From: Sphingomonas oryzagri
GTDB taxonomy: Bacteria; Pseudomonadota; Alphaproteobacteria; Sphingomonadales; Sphingomonadaceae
Length of the DNA: 64,000 bases
Assembly: GCF_029906645.1 (NCBI RefSeq)
Contig: NZ_JARYGZ010000001.1
Span: 248,001 to 312,000, forward strand
Reading direction: 5' to 3'
In this document: one piece after another, positions 34,532 through 43,384 of the stretch
Layout of the letters: each line of letters opens with the position of its first letter
Position numbering within the stretch: the first letter of the stretch is position 1
Translations under genes and position numbers: made by a program
The notes under the pieces: generated by a model
What the model saw: only the letters and a program-made list of their open reading frames with translations
What the model was told of the DNA's origin: nothing
The model's database searches: none

Positions 34532-35334
34532 CGCCAGCCCGCGTCCACCCAATATTCGTGCCCCGTGCACATCCGCGCATCGTCGGACGCGAGGAACAGC
34601 ACCAGCGCCGCGACGTCCGACGGCTGGATGCGACCATCGAGGCACTGGCCGGCGACGATCTCCGCCTCACCCTCGGGCGTGTACCATTTCTCCTGCCGCG
34701 GGGTCTGGACGTTGCCGGGCACGATCGCGTTGACGCGGATGCCGTCGCGGCCGAGATCGCGGGCCAGGCTGCGCGTCAGCCCCTCGATCGCCGCCTTGCA
34801 CGTCTGGTAGAGGACGAGATCGGGCAGGCCGAGATGCCAGCTGATCGACCCGAAGTTCAGGATCGCACCGCCGCCGGCACGCTTCATAGCGGGCACCACC
34901 GCCTTGGCCGCGAAGAACTGGTGGCGCAGGTTCACGTTGAGCCGCTCGGCCCAATAATCCGGCGTGACCTCCTCGATCGTATGACGATCGTCGTTACCGG
35001 CATTGTTGACGAGGATATCAACTCCGCCGAGCATTTCCTCGAGATCGGCCAGCGTGCGCGAAAGCGCGTCGAGATCGGTCACGTCGCAGTGGCGGAAGAT
35101 GGGGGCGTGGTCGGCATCGTTCAGCCGGGCGACGACGCCCTCGCTCGCCATGTCGTCGATGTCGATGAAGCCGACCTTCGCGCCTTGCGCCACGAAAGCC
35201 TCGACCAGTCCTTCGCCGATCCCCGAGCCACCGCCGGTCACGATCACGCGCTTGTCGCGCAGGCTGGGATAGACGGCCCGGTCTACCGTCTCTGACGTCT
35301 GCTGCAGCATGAAGTCTCTTTCTCTTTCGATCAT
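34528..35334 (-). CDS. xylB: D-xylose 1-dehydrogenase XylB (SDR family)
   Basis: The 268-residue protein is a short-chain dehydrogenase with NAD motif VIVTGGGSGIGEG and NNAGNDD. The catalytic Ser-Tyr-Lys lie in FGSISWHLGLPDLVLYQTCKA, and RIQPSDVAALVLFLASDDA plus the end TGHEYWVDAGWR follow. The NAGNDDRH, SWHLGL and EKWYTPEGEA segments are, as I recall them, nearly those of Caulobacter XylB. It oxidises D-xylose to xylono-lactone with NAD+. ATG 35334 gives a 4-nt overlap with xylX, the pattern of this operon; ATG 35310 is an alternative start that would trim eight residues. Confidence 0.93.
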   Translation of the reverse strand: MIERERDFMLQQTSETVDRAVYPSLRDKRVIVTGGGSGIGEGLVEAFVAQGAKVGFIDIDDMASEGVVARLNDADHAPIFRHCDVTDLDALSRTLADLEEMLGGVDILVNNAGNDDRHTIEEVTPDYWAERLNVNLRHQFFAAKAVVPAMKRAGGGAILNFGSISWHLGLPDLVLYQTCKAAIEGLTRSLARDLGRDGIRVNAIVPGNVQTPRQEKWYTPEGEAEIVAGQCLDGRIQPSDVAALVLFLASDDARMCTGHEYWVDAGWR

Positions 35335-36476
35335 GCTGCCAGAAGGCCGCGTCGCGCGAGGTTGTGCATGAGGCCGCCTATGCCGAGCGTCCAGGCAGGC
35401 GCGGCGGCGCTGGTGGTGACGGTGTTGACGAGCGTGCCGAGCCGCGGACTGCTGATCGTCACGACGTCGCCCTCCTTGTGGGTGAAGCCGCGGCCGGGTT
35501 CGTCGCGATCCTGCGTCGGGGCGAACAGCGTGCCGAGGAACAGCACGAAACCGTCCGGATAGTGATGCTCGCTCAGCGACTGGGCGAGCAACTGTTCGGG
35601 ATCGCGGCTGATCTCGCGCATCGAGCTGGTGCCATCCAGCACATAACCGTCCGTGCCCTCGATGCGCAGCGCCACTTCGGCGGCGTGCACGTCGTCCATG
35701 GTGAAACGCTCATCGAACAGCCGGACGAGCGGCCCGATCGAACACGATGCGTTGTTGTCCTTCGCCTTGCTGAGCAGCAGCGCGGAGCGGCCCTCGAAAT
35801 CGCGCAGGTTGACGTCGTTGCCGAGCGTCGCACCCACTGCGCGGCCATCGTGCCCGGCGAGCAGCACCACCTCGGGTTCCGGATTGTTCCAGGTCGAATC
35901 CGAACGGATGCCGATCGGCGCATTCCAGCCGACCGTCGAGAGCACCGGGGACTTGGTGAAGATCTCCGCATCCGGACCGATCGCAACCTCCAGATATTGC
36001 GACCACATGCCGTCGTCGATCAGCGCCTGCTTGAGCTGGGCGGCCTGCGGCGATCCCGGTTCGACCGAGCGGATGTTGCCGCCAAGCGCCTCCTCGAGAC
36101 GACCGCGCACCTCGGCGGCCTTGCGATAGTCGCCCCGCGCGCGCTCCTCGATAACGCGCTCGAGCGCGGAAACGGCGAAGGTGACGCCGGCAGCCTTGAC
36201 GCATTGCAGGTCGATCGGACTGAGCAAGGCGGGCGTGTCCGTCGCCCCGATCGCGAGGTCGGCCAGTTCGCCCACCGGACGACCACCCTCCGGCACGAGA
36301 TGGCCGGCTTCGACGAGGGCGGAGACAGTCGGCGCGACCGCGCTCATGTCGTGAACGATACCACGATCGACGAGAACAGGCGTGGGGCCGTCGCCGAAGT
36401 CGACGCGTCCCAAAAACCGCGCATCACGCCAATCCGAGGGCAAGGCCTCGATCAGCGCCCGTTGAATGCTTGTCAC
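35331..36476 (-). CDS. xylX: 2-keto-3-deoxy-D-xylonate dehydratase XylX (FAH superfamily)
   Basis: The 381-residue fumarylacetoacetate-hydrolase-fold protein has metal-binding block WNNPEPEVVLLAGHDG (two Glu), then GNDVNLRDFEGRSALLLSKAKDNNASCSIGP and LFLGTLFAP. This long form is the sugar-acid dehydratase branch, which converts 2-keto-3-deoxyxylonate to 2-oxoglutarate semialdehyde. It leads the minus-strand unit xylX-xylB-xylC-MFS-epimerase, with 4-nt overlaps at its junction with xylB. An operator begins 18 bp before the start. Confidence 0.92.
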   Translation of the reverse strand: MTSIQRALIEALPSDWRDARFLGRVDFGDGPTPVLVDRGIVHDMSAVAPTVSALVEAGHLVPEGGRPVGELADLAIGATDTPALLSPIDLQCVKAAGVTFAVSALERVIEERARGDYRKAAEVRGRLEEALGGNIRSVEPGSPQAAQLKQALIDDGMWSQYLEVAIGPDAEIFTKSPVLSTVGWNAPIGIRSDSTWNNPEPEVVLLAGHDGRAVGATLGNDVNLRDFEGRSALLLSKAKDNNASCSIGPLVRLFDERFTMDDVHAAEVALRIEGTDGYVLDGTSSMREISRDPEQLLAQSLSEHHYPDGFVLFLGTLFAPTQDRDEPGRGFTHKEGDVVTISSPRLGTLVNTVTTSAAAPAWTLGIGGLMHNLARRGLLAA

Positions 36477-36493
36477 CTATTCCCCTCCACGAT

Positions 36494-36507
36494 TGTTAGC
36501 GTTATCG
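36494..36507. promoter_or_regulatory. LacI-type operator, site G
   Basis: TGTTAGCGTTATCG fits nine of ten fixed positions. It lies in the divergent region between xylX (18 bp) and the GH74 gene (78 bp), so one site could govern both the xylose catabolic unit and the main glycosidase operon. Confidence 0.65.
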
Positions 36508-36584
36508 TACACAGCGCCGTCGGTCGTCAAGCAATCGATGGTGGGAAAATAACGACAATGCGGCGGAGAGAGGGGCCGGGACGG

Positions 36585-38831
36585 ATGAAGGCACGCAAGT
36601 GGAGGAGAACTGCCGCTCTCGCCGCGTCGCTTGTCGTCGTGTTCGGCGGGATTTCGCGGCCCGCAGTGGCGGCCGACTCGGTCGCCTATCACTGGACCAG
36701 CGTCACCGTCGGCGGCGGTGGTTTCGCGCCCGGCATAGTGTTCAGCCCCGTCGAGCGCGGGCTCGCCTATCTGCGCACCGATATGGGCGGTGCCTATCGC
36801 TGGGATGCGAAGCCAGGTCACTGGGTGCCGCTGGAAAACGATCAGGCGACCGCCAGCTATATGGGGATCGAGAGCATCGCGCCCGATCCGGTGGACGCGA
36901 ACCTCGTCTACATGGCGGCGGGCATGGGCAAGGACATGCCCGCTGCGATCTTCCGTTCGGCCGATCGCGGCGGGCATTGGAAGATCGTGCCGGTGCCCTT
37001 CGCGATGGGCGGCAACGAAGACGGGCGCGGGCTGGGCGAGCGGCTGGCGATCGATCCGCTGCACCATGAGACCCTGTTCTTCGGATCGCGCCACGACAGC
37101 CTGTGGCGGAGCGACGATTCCGGCGCGCACTGGGCGCAGGTGACGAGCTTTCCGCGCGCGGGCCTCGGCAAGCCGGCGGGCAGGCGGGCGACGCATGGCG
37201 GGCTGTCCTTCGTGCTGTTCGATCCCCGTCACGCGGGGCGCCTTTTCGTGGCGAGCGCCGATCCCGGCGGCACCCACCTGTTCCGATCGGACGACGATGG
37301 CACCCATTGGTCGCCGATGTCCGGCGGTCCCCACGAGGGCCTGCTCCCGGTCAAGGGCGTGATCGGCACCGACGGCATCCTGACCATCACCTATTGCGAC
37401 GGGATCGGCCCCAACGGCATCACGCGCGGCGCGGTTTGGCGCTACGATCCGGCGGGCGGAGCTTGGCGGGACATCACCCCGCTGCGGGCAGCCGGCGCGC
37501 CGGTGGGTGGCTATATGGGCGTGGCGGTGTCGGCGCAGGATCCATCCGTCATCGCGGTCAGCACCGTCGATCGCAGCCGCCCGGTCGATACCGTCTGGCG
37601 CTCCACCGATGCCGGCGCGCATTGGGACGAACTCTGGCGGCGCAGCGAGCGCGACGTCGGCGAAACGCCGTTCCTCGATCTCGACGGCAAGGCCAATTTC
37701 GGCCACTGGATCGCCGGCCTCGCGATCGATCCGTTCGATGCGGATCATGCCGCCTATGTGACGGGCGCGACGATGTACGCGACCGACATGTTCGGGCGGC
37801 CCGGCACGATGCTCTGGAAGCCGTGGACCAAGGGCATCGAGCAGACGGCGATCATCACGCTGACCAGCCCGACCGGTGGCGCGCCGCTGGTTTCGGGTTT
37901 CGGCGACATAGCGGGTTTCCGGCATGACGACCTCTCGGTCTCGCCGCCCTTCCTGCATCGCAATCCCTACCTCACCAACACCAATACGCTCGATTATGCC
38001 GGCCTCGCGCCCGCGATCATGGTGCGCAGCGGGAGCACCCATACGCGGATCGTGCCCGGCCCGTCGCTGGCATGGTCGGCCGATGGTGGAGCGCACTGGA
38101 CGCCGCTCGATGTGCCGCCATCGCCGCCACACGCCGACGGCAGCCCGACGCCCGAGCGGACCGGCGACGCGGCGATCACCGTCTCCGCGGACGGATCGAC
38201 CTTCCTCGTCGAAACCGATCGCCCACAGATCACCCGCGATCGCGGTAAGACGTGGCAGTTCGTGGAAGGCTTGCCGTCGCGCGTTCGCGTAACCGCGGAT
38301 AAGACGGACCCGCGTCGTTTCTATGCGATCGATTTCGCCGCCAATCGCATCGTGCGCAGCGATGACGGCGGTGCGCATTTCCACGCGGTCACGAGCACCG
38401 GACTGCCGCAGGATCTCTCGCCCGCCCATGTCGTCTGGCGGGAGGCGCAGAACCCGCTGCTGGCGACGCCGGGGCAGGCGGGGCTGCTGTGGCTGAAGGT
38501 CGGTGGCGACCTCTATCGTTCGGCCGATGCCGGCGCGCACTGGGTGCGGACCGGGCAGGGGCTGGCGATCGCTTATTACGGGCTGGGCCGGGCAGCGCCG
38601 GGCGCCCGCTGGCCGGCGCTCTACGCGATCGGCACGAAGCAGGGACTGACCGCGGTCTGGCGTTCCATCGACGGCGGGGCGGGCTGGCAGCGGATTAACG
38701 ACGATCAGCATCGGTGGGGCATGCGTTTCCGCGTGATTTCGGGCGATCCGCGCCGGTTCGGGCGGGTCTATATCGGTACGGACGGGCGCGGCATCCTCTA
38801 TGGCGATGTCGCAGGGAGTGAGAGGAAATGA
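36585..38831 (+). CDS. GH74 endo-xyloglucanase
   Basis: The 748-residue protein has signal peptide RRTAALAASLVVVFGGISRPAVAA. It consists of tandem seven-bladed propellers with BNR/Asp-box repeats (SADRGGHW, SDDSGAHW, STDAGAHW, SADGGAHW, SADAGAHW). The GH74 catalytic aspartates are D66 in RTDMGGAYRWD and D441 in GFGDIAGFRHDD. GH74 enzymes cut the beta-1,4-glucan backbone of xyloglucan, so this gene identifies the substrate of the locus. ATG 36585 was chosen; the longer frame is a shadow of xylX. It leads the operon GH74-GH35-GH31-GH1-GH43 and overlaps GH35 by 4 nt. Confidence 0.93.
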   Translation: MKARKWRRTAALAASLVVVFGGISRPAVAADSVAYHWTSVTVGGGGFAPGIVFSPVERGLAYLRTDMGGAYRWDAKPGHWVPLENDQATASYMGIESIAPDPVDANLVYMAAGMGKDMPAAIFRSADRGGHWKIVPVPFAMGGNEDGRGLGERLAIDPLHHETLFFGSRHDSLWRSDDSGAHWAQVTSFPRAGLGKPAGRRATHGGLSFVLFDPRHAGRLFVASADPGGTHLFRSDDDGTHWSPMSGGPHEGLLPVKGVIGTDGILTITYCDGIGPNGITRGAVWRYDPAGGAWRDITPLRAAGAPVGGYMGVAVSAQDPSVIAVSTVDRSRPVDTVWRSTDAGAHWDELWRRSERDVGETPFLDLDGKANFGHWIAGLAIDPFDADHAAYVTGATMYATDMFGRPGTMLWKPWTKGIEQTAIITLTSPTGGAPLVSGFGDIAGFRHDDLSVSPPFLHRNPYLTNTNTLDYAGLAPAIMVRSGSTHTRIVPGPSLAWSADGGAHWTPLDVPPSPPHADGSPTPERTGDAAITVSADGSTFLVETDRPQITRDRGKTWQFVEGLPSRVRVTADKTDPRRFYAIDFAANRIVRSDDGGAHFHAVTSTGLPQDLSPAHVVWREAQNPLLATPGQAGLLWLKVGGDLYRSADAGAHWVRTGQGLAIAYYGLGRAAPGARWPALYAIGTKQGLTAVWRSIDGGAGWQRINDDQHRWGMRFRVISGDPRRFGRVYIGTDGRGILYGDVAGSERK

Positions 38832-40450
38832 CGGTGAAGTCTGTGCTTTTGGCGATGTCGGTCGGTTGCTTGCCGGTGGCGGCTCTGGCCGCGCCGGATG
38901 TGGCGACGCCGATCCCGCATTTCGAGACGCGCGGTAACCACCACGCGCTGATCGTCGACGGCGCGCCCTTCCTGATGCTGGGCGGGCAGGTCAACAATTC
39001 GAGCAACTATGCCGAGCCGCTGGAGAGCGCATGGGGCGTACTCGATCGTATCCACGCCAATACGGTTGAGGTGCCGATCGCCTGGCAGCAGGTGGAGCCG
39101 GAGGAAGGCAAGTTCGACCTCTCCTTCCTCCAGACCCTGCTCGATCGCGCGCGGGCGCATGACAAGCGCGTGGTGCTGCTGTGGTTCGGCACCTGGAAGA
39201 ATGGCGGGCCGGGCTATCTGCCGGCCTGGGTGAAGCTCGACAACAAGCGTTTCCCCCGCATGAAGGATCCGACCGGCAAGGATCATTACGCCCACACCGC
39301 GCTCGCCCGCACCACGCTGGAGGCGGACAAGCGCGCGTTCGTCAAGGTGATGGAATATCTGCGCGATCACGATCCGCAGAATACTGTGATCCTCGTCCAG
39401 CCCGAGAACGAGACGGGCAGTTACCGCCTGCCGCGCGATCACAGCGCGGCGGCCAATGCCCTGTTTGCGCAGGCGATCCCGGCGGCGCTGGCCAAGCGTA
39501 CCGGGAAGAGCGGGACATGGACGCAGGCTTATGGCGCGCAGGCCGAGCGCGCGTTCAACACCTGGTACGTCGCCTCATTCGTCAACGAGATCGCGGCGGC
39601 GGGCAAGGCGGTCAAGCCGCTGCCGATGTACGTCAACGCATCGCTTGCCGGCCCCTCGAAGATCCCCGATCCGATGGCGGTATCGAGCGGCGGGCCGCAA
39701 TGGGACGTGCTCGATATCTGGAAGGCGGCGGCGCCCGCGATCGATGCCGAGGCGCCCGACATCTATGACAAGGCCAGCGCCGATGCCGTCCAGTATCTCG
39801 ACAAATATGCGCGGCCCGACAATCCGCTGATGGTGCCCGAGATCGGCAACGACCGGCTGTTCGCGCGCTATTTCTATCCGGCGATCGGGCGTGGTGCAGT
39901 GGGCTTCTCGCCGTTCGGCATGGATGACAGCGGCTATTCCAATTATCCGCTCGGTGCGAAGACGCTCGATGACAAGACGCTGGATGCCTTCGCGCTGCCG
40001 TTCCGGACGCTCGGATCGATCATGCGCGATTGGGCGCGCATCGCCTTCGAGAAACCGACATGGGGCGTCGCCAAGCCGGATGACGGTGCGCCGCAGTCCA
40101 CCGTCATGGGCAACTGGAAGATCACCGCGCGCTGGGGCCAGTGGCAGTTTGGCCAAGGCGAGGATGCCAAGGCCGAGCGTCCGTCCTGGGCCGGCGAGCC
40201 GGTCGGCGGGGCGGCGGTCGCGCAGCTGTCGGCGGACAGCTTCCTGGTGGTCGGCGACCATGTGCGGCTCGATTTCACGCCGGCACCGGGATCGCCGGCG
40301 AACGGCATCCTAGTCAATGTCGAGGAGGGGCGGTTCGAGAATGGCCAGTGGGTCACCAGCCGCGTCTGGAATGGCGACGAGACCGATTATGGCCTCAACC
40401 TCGTCGATCGCCCGCAGGTGCTGCGGGTGACGATGGGCCATTATCGCTGA
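38828..40450 (+). CDS. GH35 beta-galactosidase with DUF5597 (Bgl35A-like), copy 2
   Basis: The 540-residue protein has a signal peptide (MTVKSVLLAMSVGCLPVAALAA). The GH35 barrel has acid/base E195 in QPENETGSY and nucleophile E338 in LMVPEIGND, and the C-terminal DUF5597 domain ends WNGDETDYGLNL. It is clearly paralogous to the protein at 8010-9605, but the acid/base loop differs (NETGSY against NEPGSW), so side-chain preference may differ. ATG overlaps the GH74 stop in ATGA. It probably removes galactose from XLXG/XXLG-type oligosaccharides before the alpha-xylosidase acts. Confidence 0.9.
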   Translation: MTVKSVLLAMSVGCLPVAALAAPDVATPIPHFETRGNHHALIVDGAPFLMLGGQVNNSSNYAEPLESAWGVLDRIHANTVEVPIAWQQVEPEEGKFDLSFLQTLLDRARAHDKRVVLLWFGTWKNGGPGYLPAWVKLDNKRFPRMKDPTGKDHYAHTALARTTLEADKRAFVKVMEYLRDHDPQNTVILVQPENETGSYRLPRDHSAAANALFAQAIPAALAKRTGKSGTWTQAYGAQAERAFNTWYVASFVNEIAAAGKAVKPLPMYVNASLAGPSKIPDPMAVSSGGPQWDVLDIWKAAAPAIDAEAPDIYDKASADAVQYLDKYARPDNPLMVPEIGNDRLFARYFYPAIGRGAVGFSPFGMDDSGYSNYPLGAKTLDDKTLDAFALPFRTLGSIMRDWARIAFEKPTWGVAKPDDGAPQSTVMGNWKITARWGQWQFGQGEDAKAERPSWAGEPVGGAAVAQLSADSFLVVGDHVRLDFTPAPGSPANGILVNVEEGRFENGQWVTSRVWNGDETDYGLNLVDRPQVLRVTMGHYR

Positions 40451-40476
40451 TAAGAGAAAACAGGAGAGGGAGCGGG

Positions 40477-43350
40477 ATGAACAGGATCGGCATCGCGGCG
40501 CTGTTGATTGGTAGCGCTATCGGATCGGCGCGGGCGGCGGACCTGCACGGCAGCTACCGTAAGATCGCCGACGGCATCGTGGTGACCCCGGCGGGCGGCC
40601 CCTCGGCGCGGATCGAGTTCAGCCTGCACGGCGACGGCATCGTCCATGTCGTCGCGACGCCCCGACAGGCGGCGGGCACGACGCTGACGCCGAGCCTGAT
40701 GGCACCCAATCCTCCGGCGGCTGGCGCCTTCTCGGTGCATGAGGCGAAGGGGCATGTCGAGCTGGAGGCGGCACGCACCACCGCCGACATTGATCTCGCT
40801 ACCGGGCAGGTGCGCTTCCTCGATCCCGCAGGCCATGTCCTGCTGGCGGAAGCAGGCGCGCCCGTCTTCCGTCCGACGAGCGCCGACGGCAAGCCTTTCG
40901 TCAGCGTCTCGCAGCAGTTCAATCGCGGCACCGACGAGGCGCTCTACGGCCTTGGCCAGCACCAGAACATGCAGATGGACTATAATGGCGAGGACGTCGA
41001 ACTCGCCCAGCACAATATGGACATCGCGGTGCCCTTCCTGGTCTCGACCAAGGGATACGGCCTGCTGTGGGACAATGACGGCATCACCCGCTTCGGCAAT
41101 CCCAAGCCTTACGATCTGGTCGGCGACGGGTTGAAGGTCAGCTCGCACGGCCAGCCCGGCTTCACGGCGCAATATTTCCTCGACGGGAAGCCGGTGGTAA
41201 CGCGGCAGGAAGCCACGATCGACTATCAGTTCATCAAGGATATGGCGAAGTGGCCCGAGGCTGCGAAGGCCCGCACCGTCGCGGCGACCGGCGGGCAGAA
41301 CACCGCCGGCAATGCGGTGCAGCAGCAGACCGTGGTGTGGACGGGCGACGTGACGCCCACCGTCACCGGTGTGCACAAATTCCGGCTCTACGGCTCCAGC
41401 TATTACAAGGTGTTCGTCGACGGGAAGCCTGTGCTCGATCGCTGGCGGCAGAACTGGAACCCCTGGTACGCGAATTTCGAGGTGCCGCTGACCGCCGGCA
41501 AGCCTGCTGCGATCCGCGTCGAATGGCAGCCCAATGCGGGCTATATGGCGCTCTTCCACAGCGATCCGCTGCCCGCTGCCGATCGTCATTCGGTGTGGTT
41601 CACCAGCGATATCGCGCAGGCCAAGAACTACTGGTTCGTGCCGGGCGGCAATGTCGATGCGGTGGTGGCGGGCTATCGCCAACTGACCGGCAAGGCCGAG
41701 ATGATGCCGAAATGGGCCTACGGCTTTTGGCAGTCGCGCCAGCGCTACGAGGATGCGGCGCAGATCACCGGGGTCGTCGACACCTACCGCAAGCTCGGTA
41801 TCCCGCTCGACAATATCGTGCTGGACTGGCGCTACTGGCGCGATGACAGCTGGGGTAGCCACCGCTTCGATCCGACGCGCTTCCCCGATCCCAAGGGCAT
41901 GATCGACACGCTGCATGCCGACGGCGCGCATTTCATGATCTCGGTCTGGCCGAAATTCTACCCGACGACGGATACCTACAAGGAACTGGCCGCCAAGGGC
42001 CTCGTCTACCAGGGCAATTTGCGGCAGGGGAACCACGACTGGGTCGGCCCCGGCTATCCCTCGACGGACTATGATCCTTATGCGCCGGAGGGGCGGCGGA
42101 TCTTCTGGCGGCAGGTCGAGGACCGACTGGCGAAACTCGGCGTCGATGCCTGGTGGGCGGATGCCAGCGAGCCGGACATGCACTCCAACATCTCGATTCC
42201 CGACCGCATCGATACGATGGGGCCGACCGCGATGGGTCCGGCGGCGCAGTTCTTCAACAGCTACCCGCTGATGCACGCGCGCTCCTTCTATGACGGCTGG
42301 ACCGCCTTCAAGCCGGATGTCCGCCCCTTCACGCTGACGCGATCCGGCTTCGCGGGCCTCCAGCGTTACAGTGCGGCGGTCTGGTCCGGCGACGTGGCGA
42401 GCCGCTGGTACGATCTGAAAGCGCAGATTTCGGCGGGCGTGAACGTATCGATGTCGGGCCTGCCCAACTGGACGCACGACATCGGCGGCTTCGCGCTGGA
42501 GAACCGCTATTCGGCGAAATCGGTGAAGCCCGAGGATCTCGCCGAATGGCGCGAACTCAACCTGCGCTGGTTCCAGTTCGGCGCGTTCAGCCCGCTATTC
42601 CGCAGCCACGGCGAATATCCCTATCGCGAGATCTACGAGATCAGCCCCGAAGGCTCGCCGATGCGCGCCTCGATGATCTGGTACGACAAGCTGCGCTACC
42701 GGCTGATGCCCTATATCTACACGCTCGCCGCCGACACCTACATGCGCGACGGCAGCATCATGCGCGGCCTCGTCGCCGATTATCCGAACGACCGGACGGC
42801 GCGGACGCTCGTGGACGAATATCTCTTCGGCCACGAATTCCTCGTGGCGCCGGTGACGGAGTTCAAGGCCCGTTCGCGGCAGGTCTATTTCCCCGGCACA
42901 GGCCTCTGGTACGATTTTTCCAGCGGGCGAACCTACCATGGCGGCGAGACCGCAACCGTCGATGCGCCGCTCGAGCGGATGCCGCTGTTCGTGCGCGCCG
43001 GTGCGATCGTGCCGATGGGGCCGGTGATGCAGCATGTCGACGCGGTGAAGGACGCGCCGCTCACTGTCACCGTCTATACCGGCGCAGACGGTCGCTTCTC
43101 GCTCTACGAGGACGACGGCACCAGCGAGCAATACAAGGCCGGTGCCTACAGCCGCATCCCCATCGCCTACGACGATCGCACCGGCACCGTCACGCTCGGC
43201 GCGCGCGAGGGCAAGGGCTGGGCGGGGATGCCGGCGAGCCGCGTCGTGCGGGTGAAGTGGGTGCGGCCGGGCAAGCCGGTGACCGACGACAACGGATACG
43301 ATGCGGAGGCGACCTATACCGGCGCGCCGCTGACGATCGCACCGAAGTGA
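40477..43350 (+). CDS. GH31 alpha-xylosidase with inserted PA14 domain
   Basis: The 957-residue protein has a signal peptide (MNRIGIAALLIGSAIGSARA). The N-terminal beta-sandwich is interrupted by a PA14 domain at about residues 275-370 (VVWTGDVTPTVTGVHKFRLY, YYKVFVDGKPVLDRW). The barrel has its nucleophile Asp in WWADASEPDMH and acid/base Asp in VWSGDVASRW, then C-terminal beta-domains. The PA14 insertion is the hallmark of Cellvibrio Xyl31A, which removes xylose from the non-reducing end of xyloglucan oligosaccharides. AGGAGAGGG precedes the ATG. It is the third gene of the GH74 operon. Confidence 0.93.
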   Translation: MNRIGIAALLIGSAIGSARAADLHGSYRKIADGIVVTPAGGPSARIEFSLHGDGIVHVVATPRQAAGTTLTPSLMAPNPPAAGAFSVHEAKGHVELEAARTTADIDLATGQVRFLDPAGHVLLAEAGAPVFRPTSADGKPFVSVSQQFNRGTDEALYGLGQHQNMQMDYNGEDVELAQHNMDIAVPFLVSTKGYGLLWDNDGITRFGNPKPYDLVGDGLKVSSHGQPGFTAQYFLDGKPVVTRQEATIDYQFIKDMAKWPEAAKARTVAATGGQNTAGNAVQQQTVVWTGDVTPTVTGVHKFRLYGSSYYKVFVDGKPVLDRWRQNWNPWYANFEVPLTAGKPAAIRVEWQPNAGYMALFHSDPLPAADRHSVWFTSDIAQAKNYWFVPGGNVDAVVAGYRQLTGKAEMMPKWAYGFWQSRQRYEDAAQITGVVDTYRKLGIPLDNIVLDWRYWRDDSWGSHRFDPTRFPDPKGMIDTLHADGAHFMISVWPKFYPTTDTYKELAAKGLVYQGNLRQGNHDWVGPGYPSTDYDPYAPEGRRIFWRQVEDRLAKLGVDAWWADASEPDMHSNISIPDRIDTMGPTAMGPAAQFFNSYPLMHARSFYDGWTAFKPDVRPFTLTRSGFAGLQRYSAAVWSGDVASRWYDLKAQISAGVNVSMSGLPNWTHDIGGFALENRYSAKSVKPEDLAEWRELNLRWFQFGAFSPLFRSHGEYPYREIYEISPEGSPMRASMIWYDKLRYRLMPYIYTLAADTYMRDGSIMRGLVADYPNDRTARTLVDEYLFGHEFLVAPVTEFKARSRQVYFPGTGLWYDFSSGRTYHGGETATVDAPLERMPLFVRAGAIVPMGPVMQHVDAVKDAPLTVTVYTGADGRFSLYEDDGTSEQYKAGAYSRIPIAYDDRTGTVTLGAREGKGWAGMPASRVVRVKWVRPGKPVTDDNGYDAEATYTGAPLTIAPK

Positions 43351-43384
43351 AATACGTGAACTCTCTCAAGGTCTGGAGCTGAAC

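Noticed and set aside
35364-36584. In-frame N-terminal extension of the GH74 protein
   Set aside because: It is antisense to xylX and carries no signal peptide; the real start is ATG 36585 with a signal peptide.
40509-40522. Operator-like TGGTAGCGCTATCG
   Set aside because: It matches nine of ten positions but lies inside the signal-peptide codons of the PA14 GH31 gene, within an operon. One or two such near matches are expected by chance in 64 kb.
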